Of a stretch of 64,000 bases of DNA, positions 32,639-41,704 are shown piece by piece. The notes beneath the pieces were generated by a model. That model made no database searches, had not been told where the DNA came from, and saw nothing but the letters and a program-made list of their open reading frames with translations. The stretch is from the NCBI GenBank assembly GCA_937959275.1, contig CALGLU010000079.1, positions 19,910-83,909 on the forward strand. Reading direction: 5' to 3'. The stretch is from an uncultured Saprospiraceae bacterium (lineage in GTDB: Bacteria; Bacteroidota; Bacteroidia; Chitinophagales; Saprospiraceae). Each line of letters opens with the position of its first letter. Position 1 is the first letter of the stretch. The translations under genes and the position numbers were made by a program.

Positions 32639-35107
32639 ATGAATCAGAAAAATACATTTGTTTTTATCAGACTGGCTATGTTTACCCTCTGCTTTCTGGT
32701 TTTTTCTAGTCAAATCTGTTTTGCAAATTATCAATCTGGAATTCGATTATTTACAGAAGACTTTGATTCGACATGCGAAGACAAGTTAATGGATGGTGTA
32801 AACTTTCGTACGTTTTCAGTGATGGATATTCCACCTGTTATGGCTTACATAAACCATTATGAATGCGACGGCGGATTAGGGACAATTACAATTTACGCCA
32901 CTGAAGGTGATGATTTAACAAATTTAGAAATCAGCCTTGATGGCGGTGTGAGCTTTGTCTCATTAATGCCAGATAATTTCAATAATCTCTTATTACTCAA
33001 TGTCGAAGCTGGCATTTATGAGATTTATGTTCGACTGGCTAATGACAACGACATCAATAATCAAAGATATATTGGATTTTTTGAGCTCTTGCCAGCTACT
33101 GAAGTAGATTTAGATAAAGATGGGTATACCAAATGTGAGGATACAGACGATCGTGATCCTTGTGTACCAGAAGATTGTGATTTGGCCCAAGGTGTTGGAT
33201 GTGATTTATCCATTATTAAAAATGACTATGAATGGTGTCATTTTGAAGATTTATTAAACCCACAGCAACTCGCCATTGAAGTGAAGATGGAAGACATAGA
33301 AGGCTATGCTTCTTATGAGTGGAGTAATGGTGATACGACTTCTACTTTGCTTGTAAGCCCAATTAGTGATAGCTATTATCAAGTGAGTGTTAGTGATCAG
33401 TCTGGATGTGTGCTTGCTGATAGTGTCTTTGTGAAGGTTTATTATATTCCGTTTATAGATGCACAAATTATTCATCAAAATTGCAGTGGAGCCCTAGGAT
33501 CTATTGTTCTATTCTCACCAATCGGTGAGAGCTTGGATCAACTGCAGTTGTCACTAGATAATGGAGAAACATTCCAAGATCCGACTTTTGACAATTTTGG
33601 AAATATCATTTTATTTCAATTAGAACTTGGCGAATACGCAATTACAATTCGGCATAAAGAACAGACGCAGTGTGTTAAGGATTTAGGAGTTTTTGAGGTC
33701 GAGGACGAACAATTCTTTGACGAAGATAACGACGGTGTCCTGAGATGTGAAGATGAAAATGATGAAGATGAATGTGTACCCACCGTTTGTGAAATTTGCG
33801 AAGTAGTGAGCTCAGCAGGATTTGAATCAGCAGATGATTCGTGGGCAAGCTTATCCGAAAACGTAGAGTTATCTACAGAAAATCAACGCTCAGGTGCTAG
33901 CTCAGCCAAACTCAGCCTCAATGGTTCATTTATTGAAACAGAAGCCTTAAGTGTTGACAATCAGCGTTCTATCAAAATTGCATTTTCTGTATACCCCAGT
34001 AATTTAGAGCGTAATGAAGGTTTGGTTTTGTCTATATCTTCAGATGGAGGCAGTACATATACTGTGCTAAACAGTTGGTTGTCTCTAGTCGATTTTCACA
34101 ATGATGAATGGTTCGAATTAAATCACAGAGCAACAATTGATGACGGGATTACTGAATTACAAATTAGACTAAGCCAGTCTTCTTCTGAGTTCAATGATTT
34201 TATGTACATAGACGACGTCACGATTGAGTTTTGTGAAGCAGAGTATTTTGAGTCTAATCAAATCGTATGCGAACTCATTCATTATGACGACGTAGATGCC
34301 TTCCTTGACTTTTGGAGTTTTGGAGGTGGCGATGCCAATTTATCAACGAATTATTCTCAAAGCGGTCAATTTTCCTATCATCTTAAAAATGGAAATGGGG
34401 CTTCTTCGTCTATCATCTCAAATTCACTATCAACAGATGGAGTTGGCGTTTTATCGGTAGACTTCAGTTATACACCCATTAGTATGGAATTAAGAGAATT
34501 CTTTTCATTAGAACTGTCTTTGGATGGCGGCATTACCTACGGTCGCATACAAAGTTGGGTTTCTGGTGAATTTGAAAATGGAACTTCATACACGGAGACA
34601 GTTGTAATTCCTATTAATCGAAGTGCTAATAATCTAAGACTTAGGTTTACCAATTACGGTAATTCTCAATTTGATCATGTCTATCTGGATGATATTAAAG
34701 TTGAATATTGCGAAGATATTTCTAGACGTACAGATCCTCAGGATGCAGAAGTGGTTATCGAATTTGAAAAAGAAAATTCAACAGCTGAAAATCCCGATTT
34801 TAATCTAGGCTTCCAATCGATTGACTCTGGATTTGTGAAAGAAACTACTCGACCCAGCTCTATCATCTCTATATATCCTAATCCTACTGCAGATTATATA
34901 AATCTGTCAATGACTGATTTGGAGTCGACTACTGAGCAGTTACATTATCGCTTCACGGACATTGCTGGTCAAACTCATTTAATGGGGCGCCTACAAAATC
35001 AAAATGAGGCTCAAATTGACGTAACAAGTTTGCCATCAGGAACATATATCATTCAGCTATTTGATGAGCATAAGCTTCACATGAATCAAACGATGATCAA
35101 GATTTAG
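32639..35107 (+). CDS. Large secreted T9SS protein with paired jelly-roll and Asp/Cys-rich modules
   Basis: The signal peptide is at residues 1-29 (LAMFTLCFLVFSSQICFA). Two Asp/Cys linkers are present: DLDKDGYTKCEDTDDRDPC (~155) and DEDNDGVLRCEDENDEDEC (~362). They look like calcium-binding thrombospondin-type-3 units. Two ~150-residue beta-sandwich modules follow (FESADDSWASLSENVELS...; WSFGGGDANLSTNYSQSG...), each ending YIDDVTIEFCE / YLDDIKVEYCE. A T9SS type A sorting domain ends the protein (SIYPNPTADYINLSM ... GTYIIQLFD). The same linker recurs in the 1411-residue protein at 41705. It is probably a surface adhesin or scaffold; the ligand is unknown. Confidence 0.85.
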   Translation: MNQKNTFVFIRLAMFTLCFLVFSSQICFANYQSGIRLFTEDFDSTCEDKLMDGVNFRTFSVMDIPPVMAYINHYECDGGLGTITIYATEGDDLTNLEISLDGGVSFVSLMPDNFNNLLLLNVEAGIYEIYVRLANDNDINNQRYIGFFELLPATEVDLDKDGYTKCEDTDDRDPCVPEDCDLAQGVGCDLSIIKNDYEWCHFEDLLNPQQLAIEVKMEDIEGYASYEWSNGDTTSTLLVSPISDSYYQVSVSDQSGCVLADSVFVKVYYIPFIDAQIIHQNCSGALGSIVLFSPIGESLDQLQLSLDNGETFQDPTFDNFGNIILFQLELGEYAITIRHKEQTQCVKDLGVFEVEDEQFFDEDNDGVLRCEDENDEDECVPTVCEICEVVSSAGFESADDSWASLSENVELSTENQRSGASSAKLSLNGSFIETEALSVDNQRSIKIAFSVYPSNLERNEGLVLSISSDGGSTYTVLNSWLSLVDFHNDEWFELNHRATIDDGITELQIRLSQSSSEFNDFMYIDDVTIEFCEAEYFESNQIVCELIHYDDVDAFLDFWSFGGGDANLSTNYSQSGQFSYHLKNGNGASSSIISNSLSTDGVGVLSVDFSYTPISMELREFFSLELSLDGGITYGRIQSWVSGEFENGTSYTETVVIPINRSANNLRLRFTNYGNSQFDHVYLDDIKVEYCEDISRRTDPQDAEVVIEFEKENSTAENPDFNLGFQSIDSGFVKETTRPSSIISIYPNPTADYINLSMTDLESTTEQLHYRFTDIAGQTHLMGRLQNQNEAQIDVTSLPSGTYIIQLFDEHKLHMNQTMIKI

Positions 35108-35523
35108 TCATTTTATAGAATCTGTCATCTAATTGTCACTCAAGTCTTAGTAACTGTAGGGTAAGTCACCCTTTGATCGACTATCATTTTAGCCTATTTT
35201 TGAAGTGTATATCGAAGTCTCTTTTAGCATGGAGGCAATCGTTATACAACACCTATTCATAAAACATACAAATTTGCCGTTTCCTTGTAAATGGCATCGA
35301 TAAAAAGATACTCCAACAATCTTGGTTGGACAATCCGTACTATTAATCTCTAATGCCGCATCATATTCATGATGTGGCATTTTAACATCATATTGCTAAT
35401 TTTACATATATATATAAACTTAATAATCAATTAATAATAGGTTATAATATTTCGCTATATTATCAAAAGCTACTATATTCGCACTGTATTATTTTCCAAA
35501 ACCCGATTTTTATTACAGGTCTC
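35108..35523. other. Intergenic region before ftsK, with a weak hairpin terminator
   Basis: A hairpin at 35354-35379 (TGCCGCATCAT / ATGATGTGGCA, ATTC loop) is followed by TTTT and may end transcription from the T9SS gene, though 250 bp away. AGGGT/ACCCT at 35158-35172 is a weaker one, closer to the gene. No convincing ORF is seen; a small transcript between the two hairpins cannot be excluded. Confidence 0.45.
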
Positions 35524-38010
35524 ATGAGTAAAAAGAAGCTGAAAAGCCGCAAGAAGGGCGCGAACCCTTTAGCAGACCCCCGTCTGCCCAAAATAGTTGG
35601 AATCATCTGTTTATTCCTATCATTTTACGTCCTCGTCGCATTCATTTCCTACATATTTACGTGGAAAGCTGATCAAGACAAAGTTCTAATGTATTCTTGG
35701 AACATCATATTTGAAAGTAATATGACTGTTTCTAATTGGTTAGGCCGTCTAGGTGCCTTTATTTCAAATACGTTTATGTATTGGGGATTTGGAGTGTCGT
35801 CATTCTTATTCATTCCATTATTATGGAAAATGGGTCTCGACCTCATCAGAACAAAATCCATCAAAGAAAGCCTTAGTTTATCAAAGTATATCATTCTTAT
35901 CGTTGCCTTTCTATCGATTGTATTAGAATTTGTATTCCATACATCTCAGTTTACTTGGGGTGGTATTTTTGGAACGAGCACTACGATTTGGTTGATCAAT
36001 TTTATTGGTAGAATAGGACTCAGCCTCTTATTGTTCTTTACAACACTCATTTTCTTGACCTGGTATTTCAACCCGAGTTTTGACAAGCTTGCCTTTGAAA
36101 TGCCTGCAGGCCCGCAATTTGATTTCAAATTTCCAACGTTTAATACGCGACCCCAAAAGCAGCAGAAAAAACCGTCAGCGAAAGATGATCCTCATGTGGA
36201 TGATAATAGCAAGTATTCTGCTCTCAAACCGAATTTTTCCCAGAGAGCCATTCCAAAAACCGACTCAGATGGTAGTCCTCAGGTACTTACAGATGATACT
36301 CAATTAGAGTTTGTCTTGCCTGAGCCCATCTTGGGGAAAAAGTCACCCAAGGCAAAAGTACCCCTAACTCCAGCTAATCTGGAAATGGAAATCAGTGGTG
36401 CTGACATCAATGTCACAGAAGGTAAAGAGAATACAATAGAGCAAAAAGCGACGCCAGCGCAACCTATACTTGGTGTTGCTGAAGAAAACGCTAATCACTC
36501 TGAGCCTTATGATCCAACTGCGGATCTACAAAACTATAAGTCTCCAAGCATAGACTTGTTAGAAGATTATGATGATCAAAAATATGAAATAGACAGATCA
36601 GAACTAGAGGCTAACAAAGATCAAATCATCGAAACGCTTCTTAATTATAAAATTGAGATCGTAAAAATAAGAGCCACCATTGGACCCACAGTCACACTCT
36701 ATGAGATCGTGCCTGCACCTGGTGTCAAAATCAGTAAAATAAAGAATCTAGAAGACGATATCGCTTTAAGTCTTGCTGCTTTAGGGATTAGAATCATAGC
36801 ACCAATTCCTGGTAAAGGGACTATCGGTATTGAGGTACCTAATAAAAAACCTCAAATCGTATCACTTAAAGAGGTCTTGAAGTCCGACAAGTTTACACAT
36901 GCGAAAATGGACCTGCCCATTGCATTAGGTAAAACCATTTCGAATGAAGTTTTCGTAGCCGATCTAGCAAAGATGCCCCACTTGTTAATTGCAGGTGCAA
37001 CAGGTCAAGGAAAATCTGTCGGTATCAATACAGTCTTAATGTCTTTGCTCTACAAGAAACATCCGTCACAAGTCAAGCTTGTATTGGTCGATCCTAAAAA
37101 GGTCGAATTGTTTCCTTACGCCAGTTTAGCAAAACACTTTTTAGCATACCTGCCCGATGCTGAAGAACCAATTATTACGGAGACACAAAAGGTCGTTCAT
37201 ACCCTCAACTCCTTGTGTATTGAAATGGATGAACGGTATGATCTATTAAAGAAAGCCAGATCAAGAAATCTTAAAGAGTACAATCAAAAATTTGTTGGCC
37301 GAAAATTAAATCCAAATAACGGTCATAAGTTCATGCCCTTCATCGTCTTAGTTATTGACGAGTTTGCTGACCTTATTATGACTGCAGGCAAAGAAGTAGA
37401 ATTGCCAATAGCTCGATTAGCTCAACTTGCGAGAGCCGTTGGTATACATCTTATCATTGCCACTCAACGGCCATCAGTCAATATTATAACGGGGACAATT
37501 AAAGCGAACTTCCCTGCACGATTAGCCTTTAAAGTCACATCAAAAATTGACTCCAGAACAATTCTCGATGCAGGTGGAGCGGATCAATTAATCGGCCGAG
37601 GAGATATGCTCTTATCAGTTGGTGGTAATATCGTTAGACTTCAATGTGCATTTGTCGATACACCTGAAGTAGAATCTATTCTGACTCACATCTCTGAGCA
37701 ACAAGGTTATCCTGATGGATTCCATTTGCCAGAATTTATAGATGAAGACAAAGCAATTGCTGGCGAGTTAAAATTGTCAGACTTAGATGAACATTTCACC
37801 GATGCTGCTCGTTTAACAGTTGCTAATCAATCTGGCTCTACTTCGATGATTCAGCGTAAAATGCAATTAGGTTATAATCGAGCTGGAAGAATAATGGACC
37901 AGATGGAAGCTCTAGGAATCGTTGGCCCAGCAAGAGGAAGTAAGCCAAGAGAAGTACTATATCATAGTGAAATGGAGTTATTAAACTATCTAGATCACTT
38001 GAAGGGATAA
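35524..38010 (+). CDS. ftsK: DNA translocase FtsK/SpoIIIE
   Basis: This protein pumps chromosome ends through the division septum and activates XerCD dimer resolution. Residues 1-185 hold four to five TM helices. Residues ~185-370 form a Pro/Lys-rich linker, and then the motor follows: alpha domain YKIEIVKIRATIGPTVTLYEI, Walker A GATGQGKSVGIN (~490), VLVDPKKVELFPY, Walker B FIVLVIDEFADLIM, and ATQRPSVNIITGTIKANFPARLAFKV. The C-terminal gamma winged helix is present (SGSTSMIQRKMQLGYNRAGRIMDQME..GIVGPARGSKPREV), so KOPS-type recognition is expected. Length 828 is normal. The start overlaps no neighbour. Confidence 0.97.
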   Translation: MSKKKLKSRKKGANPLADPRLPKIVGIICLFLSFYVLVAFISYIFTWKADQDKVLMYSWNIIFESNMTVSNWLGRLGAFISNTFMYWGFGVSSFLFIPLLWKMGLDLIRTKSIKESLSLSKYIILIVAFLSIVLEFVFHTSQFTWGGIFGTSTTIWLINFIGRIGLSLLLFFTTLIFLTWYFNPSFDKLAFEMPAGPQFDFKFPTFNTRPQKQQKKPSAKDDPHVDDNSKYSALKPNFSQRAIPKTDSDGSPQVLTDDTQLEFVLPEPILGKKSPKAKVPLTPANLEMEISGADINVTEGKENTIEQKATPAQPILGVAEENANHSEPYDPTADLQNYKSPSIDLLEDYDDQKYEIDRSELEANKDQIIETLLNYKIEIVKIRATIGPTVTLYEIVPAPGVKISKIKNLEDDIALSLAALGIRIIAPIPGKGTIGIEVPNKKPQIVSLKEVLKSDKFTHAKMDLPIALGKTISNEVFVADLAKMPHLLIAGATGQGKSVGINTVLMSLLYKKHPSQVKLVLVDPKKVELFPYASLAKHFLAYLPDAEEPIITETQKVVHTLNSLCIEMDERYDLLKKARSRNLKEYNQKFVGRKLNPNNGHKFMPFIVLVIDEFADLIMTAGKEVELPIARLAQLARAVGIHLIIATQRPSVNIITGTIKANFPARLAFKVTSKIDSRTILDAGGADQLIGRGDMLLSVGGNIVRLQCAFVDTPEVESILTHISEQQGYPDGFHLPEFIDEDKAIAGELKLSDLDEHFTDAARLTVANQSGSTSMIQRKMQLGYNRAGRIMDQMEALGIVGPARGSKPREVLYHSEMELLNYLDHLKG

Positions 38011-38035
38011 GGGACATAGACAAAGCCAAATTTTT

Positions 38036-38072
38036 AAGCACAATGGATTCACGTCTGTTGTGCTTTTTTTTT
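38036..38072 (+). terminator. Rho-independent terminator of ftsK
   Basis: Stem AAGCACAA / TTGTGCTT with a 14-nt loop is followed by nine T residues, 26 bp after the ftsK stop. Confidence 0.85.
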
Positions 38073-38217
38073 GTGCCATCTTTTAGTAACTAAAAAGATG
38101 TTAAAGGGACTACTAAGCTCGACCAAAGAGAGAGATTAGTAAGCCCGTATTTAATGCGGAGAACTCGCCGAATGAAATCTCTTTCTTTCTGAATTCTAAG
38201 GATAGACTGGATTTACC

Positions 38218-39468
38218 CTAAAACCCTCTTTTGTTTGAGCCTTTAAATATCGGCAGACCAAATACCAGTTTTTTCAATGTCGCTGAAAGATTATGTCCAA
38301 GCACTGAATAAGGACTCAATGTTGGTTTTGGATTTTTTCCCTCTCCCAGTCTTCGGATATGAATTTCATGCCACATTGTATCTACAAACCCACTCGTATC
38401 TAACATCTTAATCCCTGTTTTTGGTGTTGGCACATTAAGCTGTATGAGACTACCGTCAAAAATCCGATTTGGTAAATCTGGGTGCAATGTAAATGGGCGA
38501 GCAATTCCCACAACATCCAATTCTCCTTCTGCTATTGCCCTTTCCATTGTAGCTACTGTTCTGAAGCCACCAGTTAACATTAACGGTGTTCTCAATAATT
38601 TGCGCACTTTTTTCACATAATCAAGAAAATAAACTTCCCTTTCTTCGGTACTTTTTCTCTGGACAGCCCCCATCATCGCTGGTCGTTCATACGTACCACC
38701 ACTGATTTCTATTAAGTCCATTCCATTATCTCCTAACAGTTGTACCACTTCCATGGACTCTTCCTCTGTAAAACCACCTCTCTGAAAATCAGCAGAATTG
38801 ATTTTGATACCAATAGGAAATCGATCGCCAACTTTGGCGCGAATATTCTTGTAGACCTCCAAAACAAACCGTGCCCTATTCTCCAAGTTTCCGCCCCATT
38901 GGTCTTGTCGCTGATTGACCAGCGGGGATAAGAATTGACTAACTAGATAACCATGTGCACCATGTATCTGCACGCCAGTAAATCCAGCTTCTTTCAAAAT
39001 CGCAGCAGTGTTCCCAAAACGATCAATGATATCTAAAATTTCTGTTTCTTTTAATGCTCTAGGTTGTTTAAACATTTTTGACATTCCCTTGACATTTGTC
39101 ATAATCGCAGATGGAGCCACCACTTCCTTATTTATAGCCCCAATAGCTTGGCGTCCAGGATGATTGATTTGCGGCCAAAGATGAGCTCCTGTATTTTTGA
39201 CAATACCTGCCCATTGTTGTAACAATTCAAAATCAGCTTTATCCTCTACAATCACATTACCAGGCTCTCCAAGTGCTTTTCCATCTACCATGATATTACC
39301 TGTTAGCAATAAACCTGAACCTCCATCCACCCAGCGTTGGTACGCATGAATGATGGCTTTTGTAGGGCCATGATGCCTTGGTGACATATTCTCACTCATA
39401 GCGGATTTCGCAATACGATTTTGCAGTGTCACTCCGCAGGGCAGAATAAGTTCGGTTTGTAAATTCAT
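38218..39468 (-). CDS. Old Yellow Enzyme family NADH:flavin oxidoreductase
   Basis: This is a TIM-barrel FMN enzyme of 416 residues that reduces activated alkenes or similar substrates. Motifs are LQNRIAKSAMSENM (FMN site), WPQINHPGRQ, VQIHGAHGYLVSQFLSPLVNQRQDQWGG, ENRARFVLEVYKNIRAKVG, PLMLTGGFRT and VGIARPFTLHPD. The C-terminal ~60 residues lack the iron-sulfur and NAD domains of 2,4-dienoyl-CoA reductase. It lies 46 bp downstream of cysM in the same direction, so it may be read with the cysteine genes. Confidence 0.92.
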   Translation of the reverse strand: MNLQTELILPCGVTLQNRIAKSAMSENMSPRHHGPTKAIIHAYQRWVDGGSGLLLTGNIMVDGKALGEPGNVIVEDKADFELLQQWAGIVKNTGAHLWPQINHPGRQAIGAINKEVVAPSAIMTNVKGMSKMFKQPRALKETEILDIIDRFGNTAAILKEAGFTGVQIHGAHGYLVSQFLSPLVNQRQDQWGGNLENRARFVLEVYKNIRAKVGDRFPIGIKINSADFQRGGFTEEESMEVVQLLGDNGMDLIEISGGTYERPAMMGAVQRKSTEEREVYFLDYVKKVRKLLRTPLMLTGGFRTVATMERAIAEGELDVVGIARPFTLHPDLPNRIFDGSLIQLNVPTPKTGIKMLDTSGFVDTMWHEIHIRRLGEGKNPKPTLSPYSVLGHNLSATLKKLVFGLPIFKGSNKRGF

Positions 39469-39514
39469 ATCGAAGTGATTTAATAGTGAATGGTCTTTGC
39501 TTCAGAGCACAAGC

Positions 39515-40393
39515 TTATTCAAATAATGGCGTGCTCAAATAACGGTCTCCTCTATCACAGACGATAAACACAATCACACCACTTTCCAATTCTTCGCTCA
39601 ACTTGATAGCAGAATGACAAGACCCACCACTACTCATACCCGACAGGATACCTTCTTCTTTCGCTAAGCGTCTTGCCATGATTGTTGCCTCATCAGTACT
39701 TACATCAATAATACGATCTACCCGATGTGGCTCAAAAAACTTTGGCAAAAACTCTGGAGACCACCTCCGTATGCCAGGGATCCGCGAGCCATCCTGCGGT
39801 TGGGCTCCAACAATTTGCACCTTGGGATTTTGTTCTTTAAGATATCTAGAGGTCCCCATGATAGTACCAGTGGTTCCCATTGCAGAAACAAAATGCGTGA
39901 CCTGCTGTTGGGTATCTCTCCATATTTCGGGGCCTGTCGTCTTATAATGCTGCCCAGGGTTATCAATATTTGCGAATTGATTAAGCATATAATAATCACC
40001 TGATTCATGCATCTCCTCTGCAAGTTCTCTTGAATATTCAATCGTTTTCTCACCTGGTGTTAAGATGACATTGGCACCATATGCTTTCATGGTTAGTACT
40101 CGCTCCTTAGTGGCTGTCTCAGGCATAATGAGTGTAATATGAAGTCCACTGATTTGCGCAATCATAGCCAATGCTATTCCCGTATTACCACTTGTCGCTT
40201 CTACTAGATGATCTCCTCGCTTTATATCTCCTCGATTGAGAGCCTGTGATATCATACCATACGCTGCACGGTCTTTTACACTTCCGCCTGGATTATTCCC
40301 TTCTAGTTTACCATAAATAGTGACAGCATCATTCGTCGGAATACTATTGAGCTTAACTAATGGGGTATTTCCAATGAGTTCAAAAAGGTTCAT
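39515..40393 (-). CDS. cysM: Cysteine synthase B (O-acetylserine sulfhydrylase)
   Basis: This PLP enzyme makes cysteine from O-acetylserine and sulfide or thiosulfate. At 292 residues it is the short CysM type. The PLP lysine lies in KLEGNNPGGSVKDRAA (~42), the substrate loop in EATSGNTGIALAM, and the phosphate loop in SAMGTTGTIMGTSRYLKEQ; VQIVGAQPQDG also fits CysM. It is 14 bp after cysE, forming a two-step cysteine operon. Confidence 0.95.
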   Translation of the reverse strand: MNLFELIGNTPLVKLNSIPTNDAVTIYGKLEGNNPGGSVKDRAAYGMISQALNRGDIKRGDHLVEATSGNTGIALAMIAQISGLHITLIMPETATKERVLTMKAYGANVILTPGEKTIEYSRELAEEMHESGDYYMLNQFANIDNPGQHYKTTGPEIWRDTQQQVTHFVSAMGTTGTIMGTSRYLKEQNPKVQIVGAQPQDGSRIPGIRRWSPEFLPKFFEPHRVDRIIDVSTDEATIMARRLAKEEGILSGMSSGGSCHSAIKLSEELESGVIVFIVCDRGDRYLSTPLFE

Positions 40394-40407
40394 AGGGTAT
40401 ATGGGTT

Positions 40408-41247
40408 CTATTTAGCAAAATCTTTAAAGACAAAAGTATCAATCTCTTTCCCGCCATCTGTATTCATGCGTGCCTGATAATACAATTTTGATTCTTCCGG
40501 TATTGATTTAGTCAACCAGACATTGCCTCCAATCACACTACCTTTTCCCACAATCGTACTGCCTCCTAAAATAGTCGCTCCTGCATAGACAACACAATCA
40601 TCTTGTAATGTCGGATGACGTTTGTTATTCGCATCCTTTTTTCTAACACTCAATGCACCCAGCGTGACTCCTTGATACAGCTTGACCCGACGACCAATCG
40701 TAGCTGTTTCACCAATAACGACGCCTGTCCCGTGATCAATACAAAAAGACTCGCCTATAATCGCACCCGGATGTATATCGATCCCTGTTTTACTATGTGC
40801 ATATTCGGTAATGATCCGTGGTAAATCAGAAACCCCCATAAGTTGGAGTTCATGTGCAATGCGATAAGCAGCAATAGCATAAAAGCCTGGATAACTTCGA
40901 ATGACTTCTTTTTTACTATTGGCAGCTGGATCACCTTCATATATGGCTTCAATATCTTTTCGAAGCAAGGTATTGACAACAGGTAATCGATCGAAGAAAC
41001 CATCTGCGATTTGATTGACACCTGATCTGTCTTCGATGTCATTTTTTAACAAAAGTTGGACGAGTTCTAATTTACTTTGTTGTATTGCCACTCTTATTTC
41101 TGCCGAAGTCGTTAGAAACTCATTCGAATAATCACAAAATAACAGTCCTATTAAACCTTTAAAAAACCCTGCAACTTCGGAGGGCTTTGGACATCTCGTT
41201 TTTGTCTTATGCTCTATAAGCAAGTCCTGAATAAACTCTTCATTCAT
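40408..41247 (-). CDS. cysE: Serine O-acetyltransferase
   Basis: This enzyme makes O-acetylserine from serine and acetyl-CoA. Length is 279. The C-terminal left-handed beta-helix shows DIHPGAIIGESFCIDHGTGVVIGETATIGRRVKLYQGVTLGA (catalytic DHG..H) and HPTLQDDCVVYAGATILGG. The helical N-terminal half with AIYEGDPAANSKKEVIRSYPGFYAIAAYRIAHEL is the long-type EpsC/CysE arrangement. It ends without the usual cysteine-synthase-binding terminal Ile (DFAK), so formation of a CysE-CysM complex is doubtful. Confidence 0.95.
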   Translation of the reverse strand: MNEEFIQDLLIEHKTKTRCPKPSEVAGFFKGLIGLLFCDYSNEFLTTSAEIRVAIQQSKLELVQLLLKNDIEDRSGVNQIADGFFDRLPVVNTLLRKDIEAIYEGDPAANSKKEVIRSYPGFYAIAAYRIAHELQLMGVSDLPRIITEYAHSKTGIDIHPGAIIGESFCIDHGTGVVIGETATIGRRVKLYQGVTLGALSVRKKDANNKRHPTLQDDCVVYAGATILGGSTIVGKGSVIGGNVWLTKSIPEESKLYYQARMNTDGGKEIDTFVFKDFAK

Positions 41248-41704
41248 AGTGTAAAAATAATCTTCTTATTCATAAGTATACTTAAATTTTCGATTATTGA
41301 ATATATCTATTAGTTAGAATAATCAGCAATCGATCTTTACGTCCTTTGATTTGCTTAAAACCTACAAAAACACTTCATTTATGAATTATGTAGACAATTT
41401 GATATATGAAAAATTGCATAGTTGTAGTTTTGTAGGTCATGTGATACATTTGTGTAGAGAGCAACAAGCTAATCCTTGCCTTAACTTTGAATTGTGATTT
41501 GAAGGTATTCTGTCACATATTGCAAGTGCCCATTTTTACAGTATTGCAGTTTAAAATAAGTAGAAAATCGAATAGCTAAATTCTATTCCTCAATATTGAA
41601 GTACTGACAAACTTTAATATAATCATGAGTTGATTCTCTACCTGTTTTTAGTTCAGATATTCATCTGAAGCGGTACACACCTATTTTATTAATCTAAATA
41701 TCTA
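41248..41704 (+). promoter_or_regulatory. Divergent intergenic region with a candidate Bacteroidota promoter
   Basis: Here TTTG (41398-41401) and TAGTTTTG (41425-41432, matching TAnnTTTG) are separated by 23 bp on the plus strand. That would start transcription near 41437 and leave a ~270-nt leader for the large T9SS gene. No hairpin, riboswitch or ORF was recognised in the rest of the 457 bp. Confidence 0.35.

Noticed and set aside
35189-35380. 63-residue Cys-rich minus-strand ORF before ftsK
   Set aside because: It reads through the weak hairpin, has no homology that I recognise and no context; a small transcript is possible but not supported.
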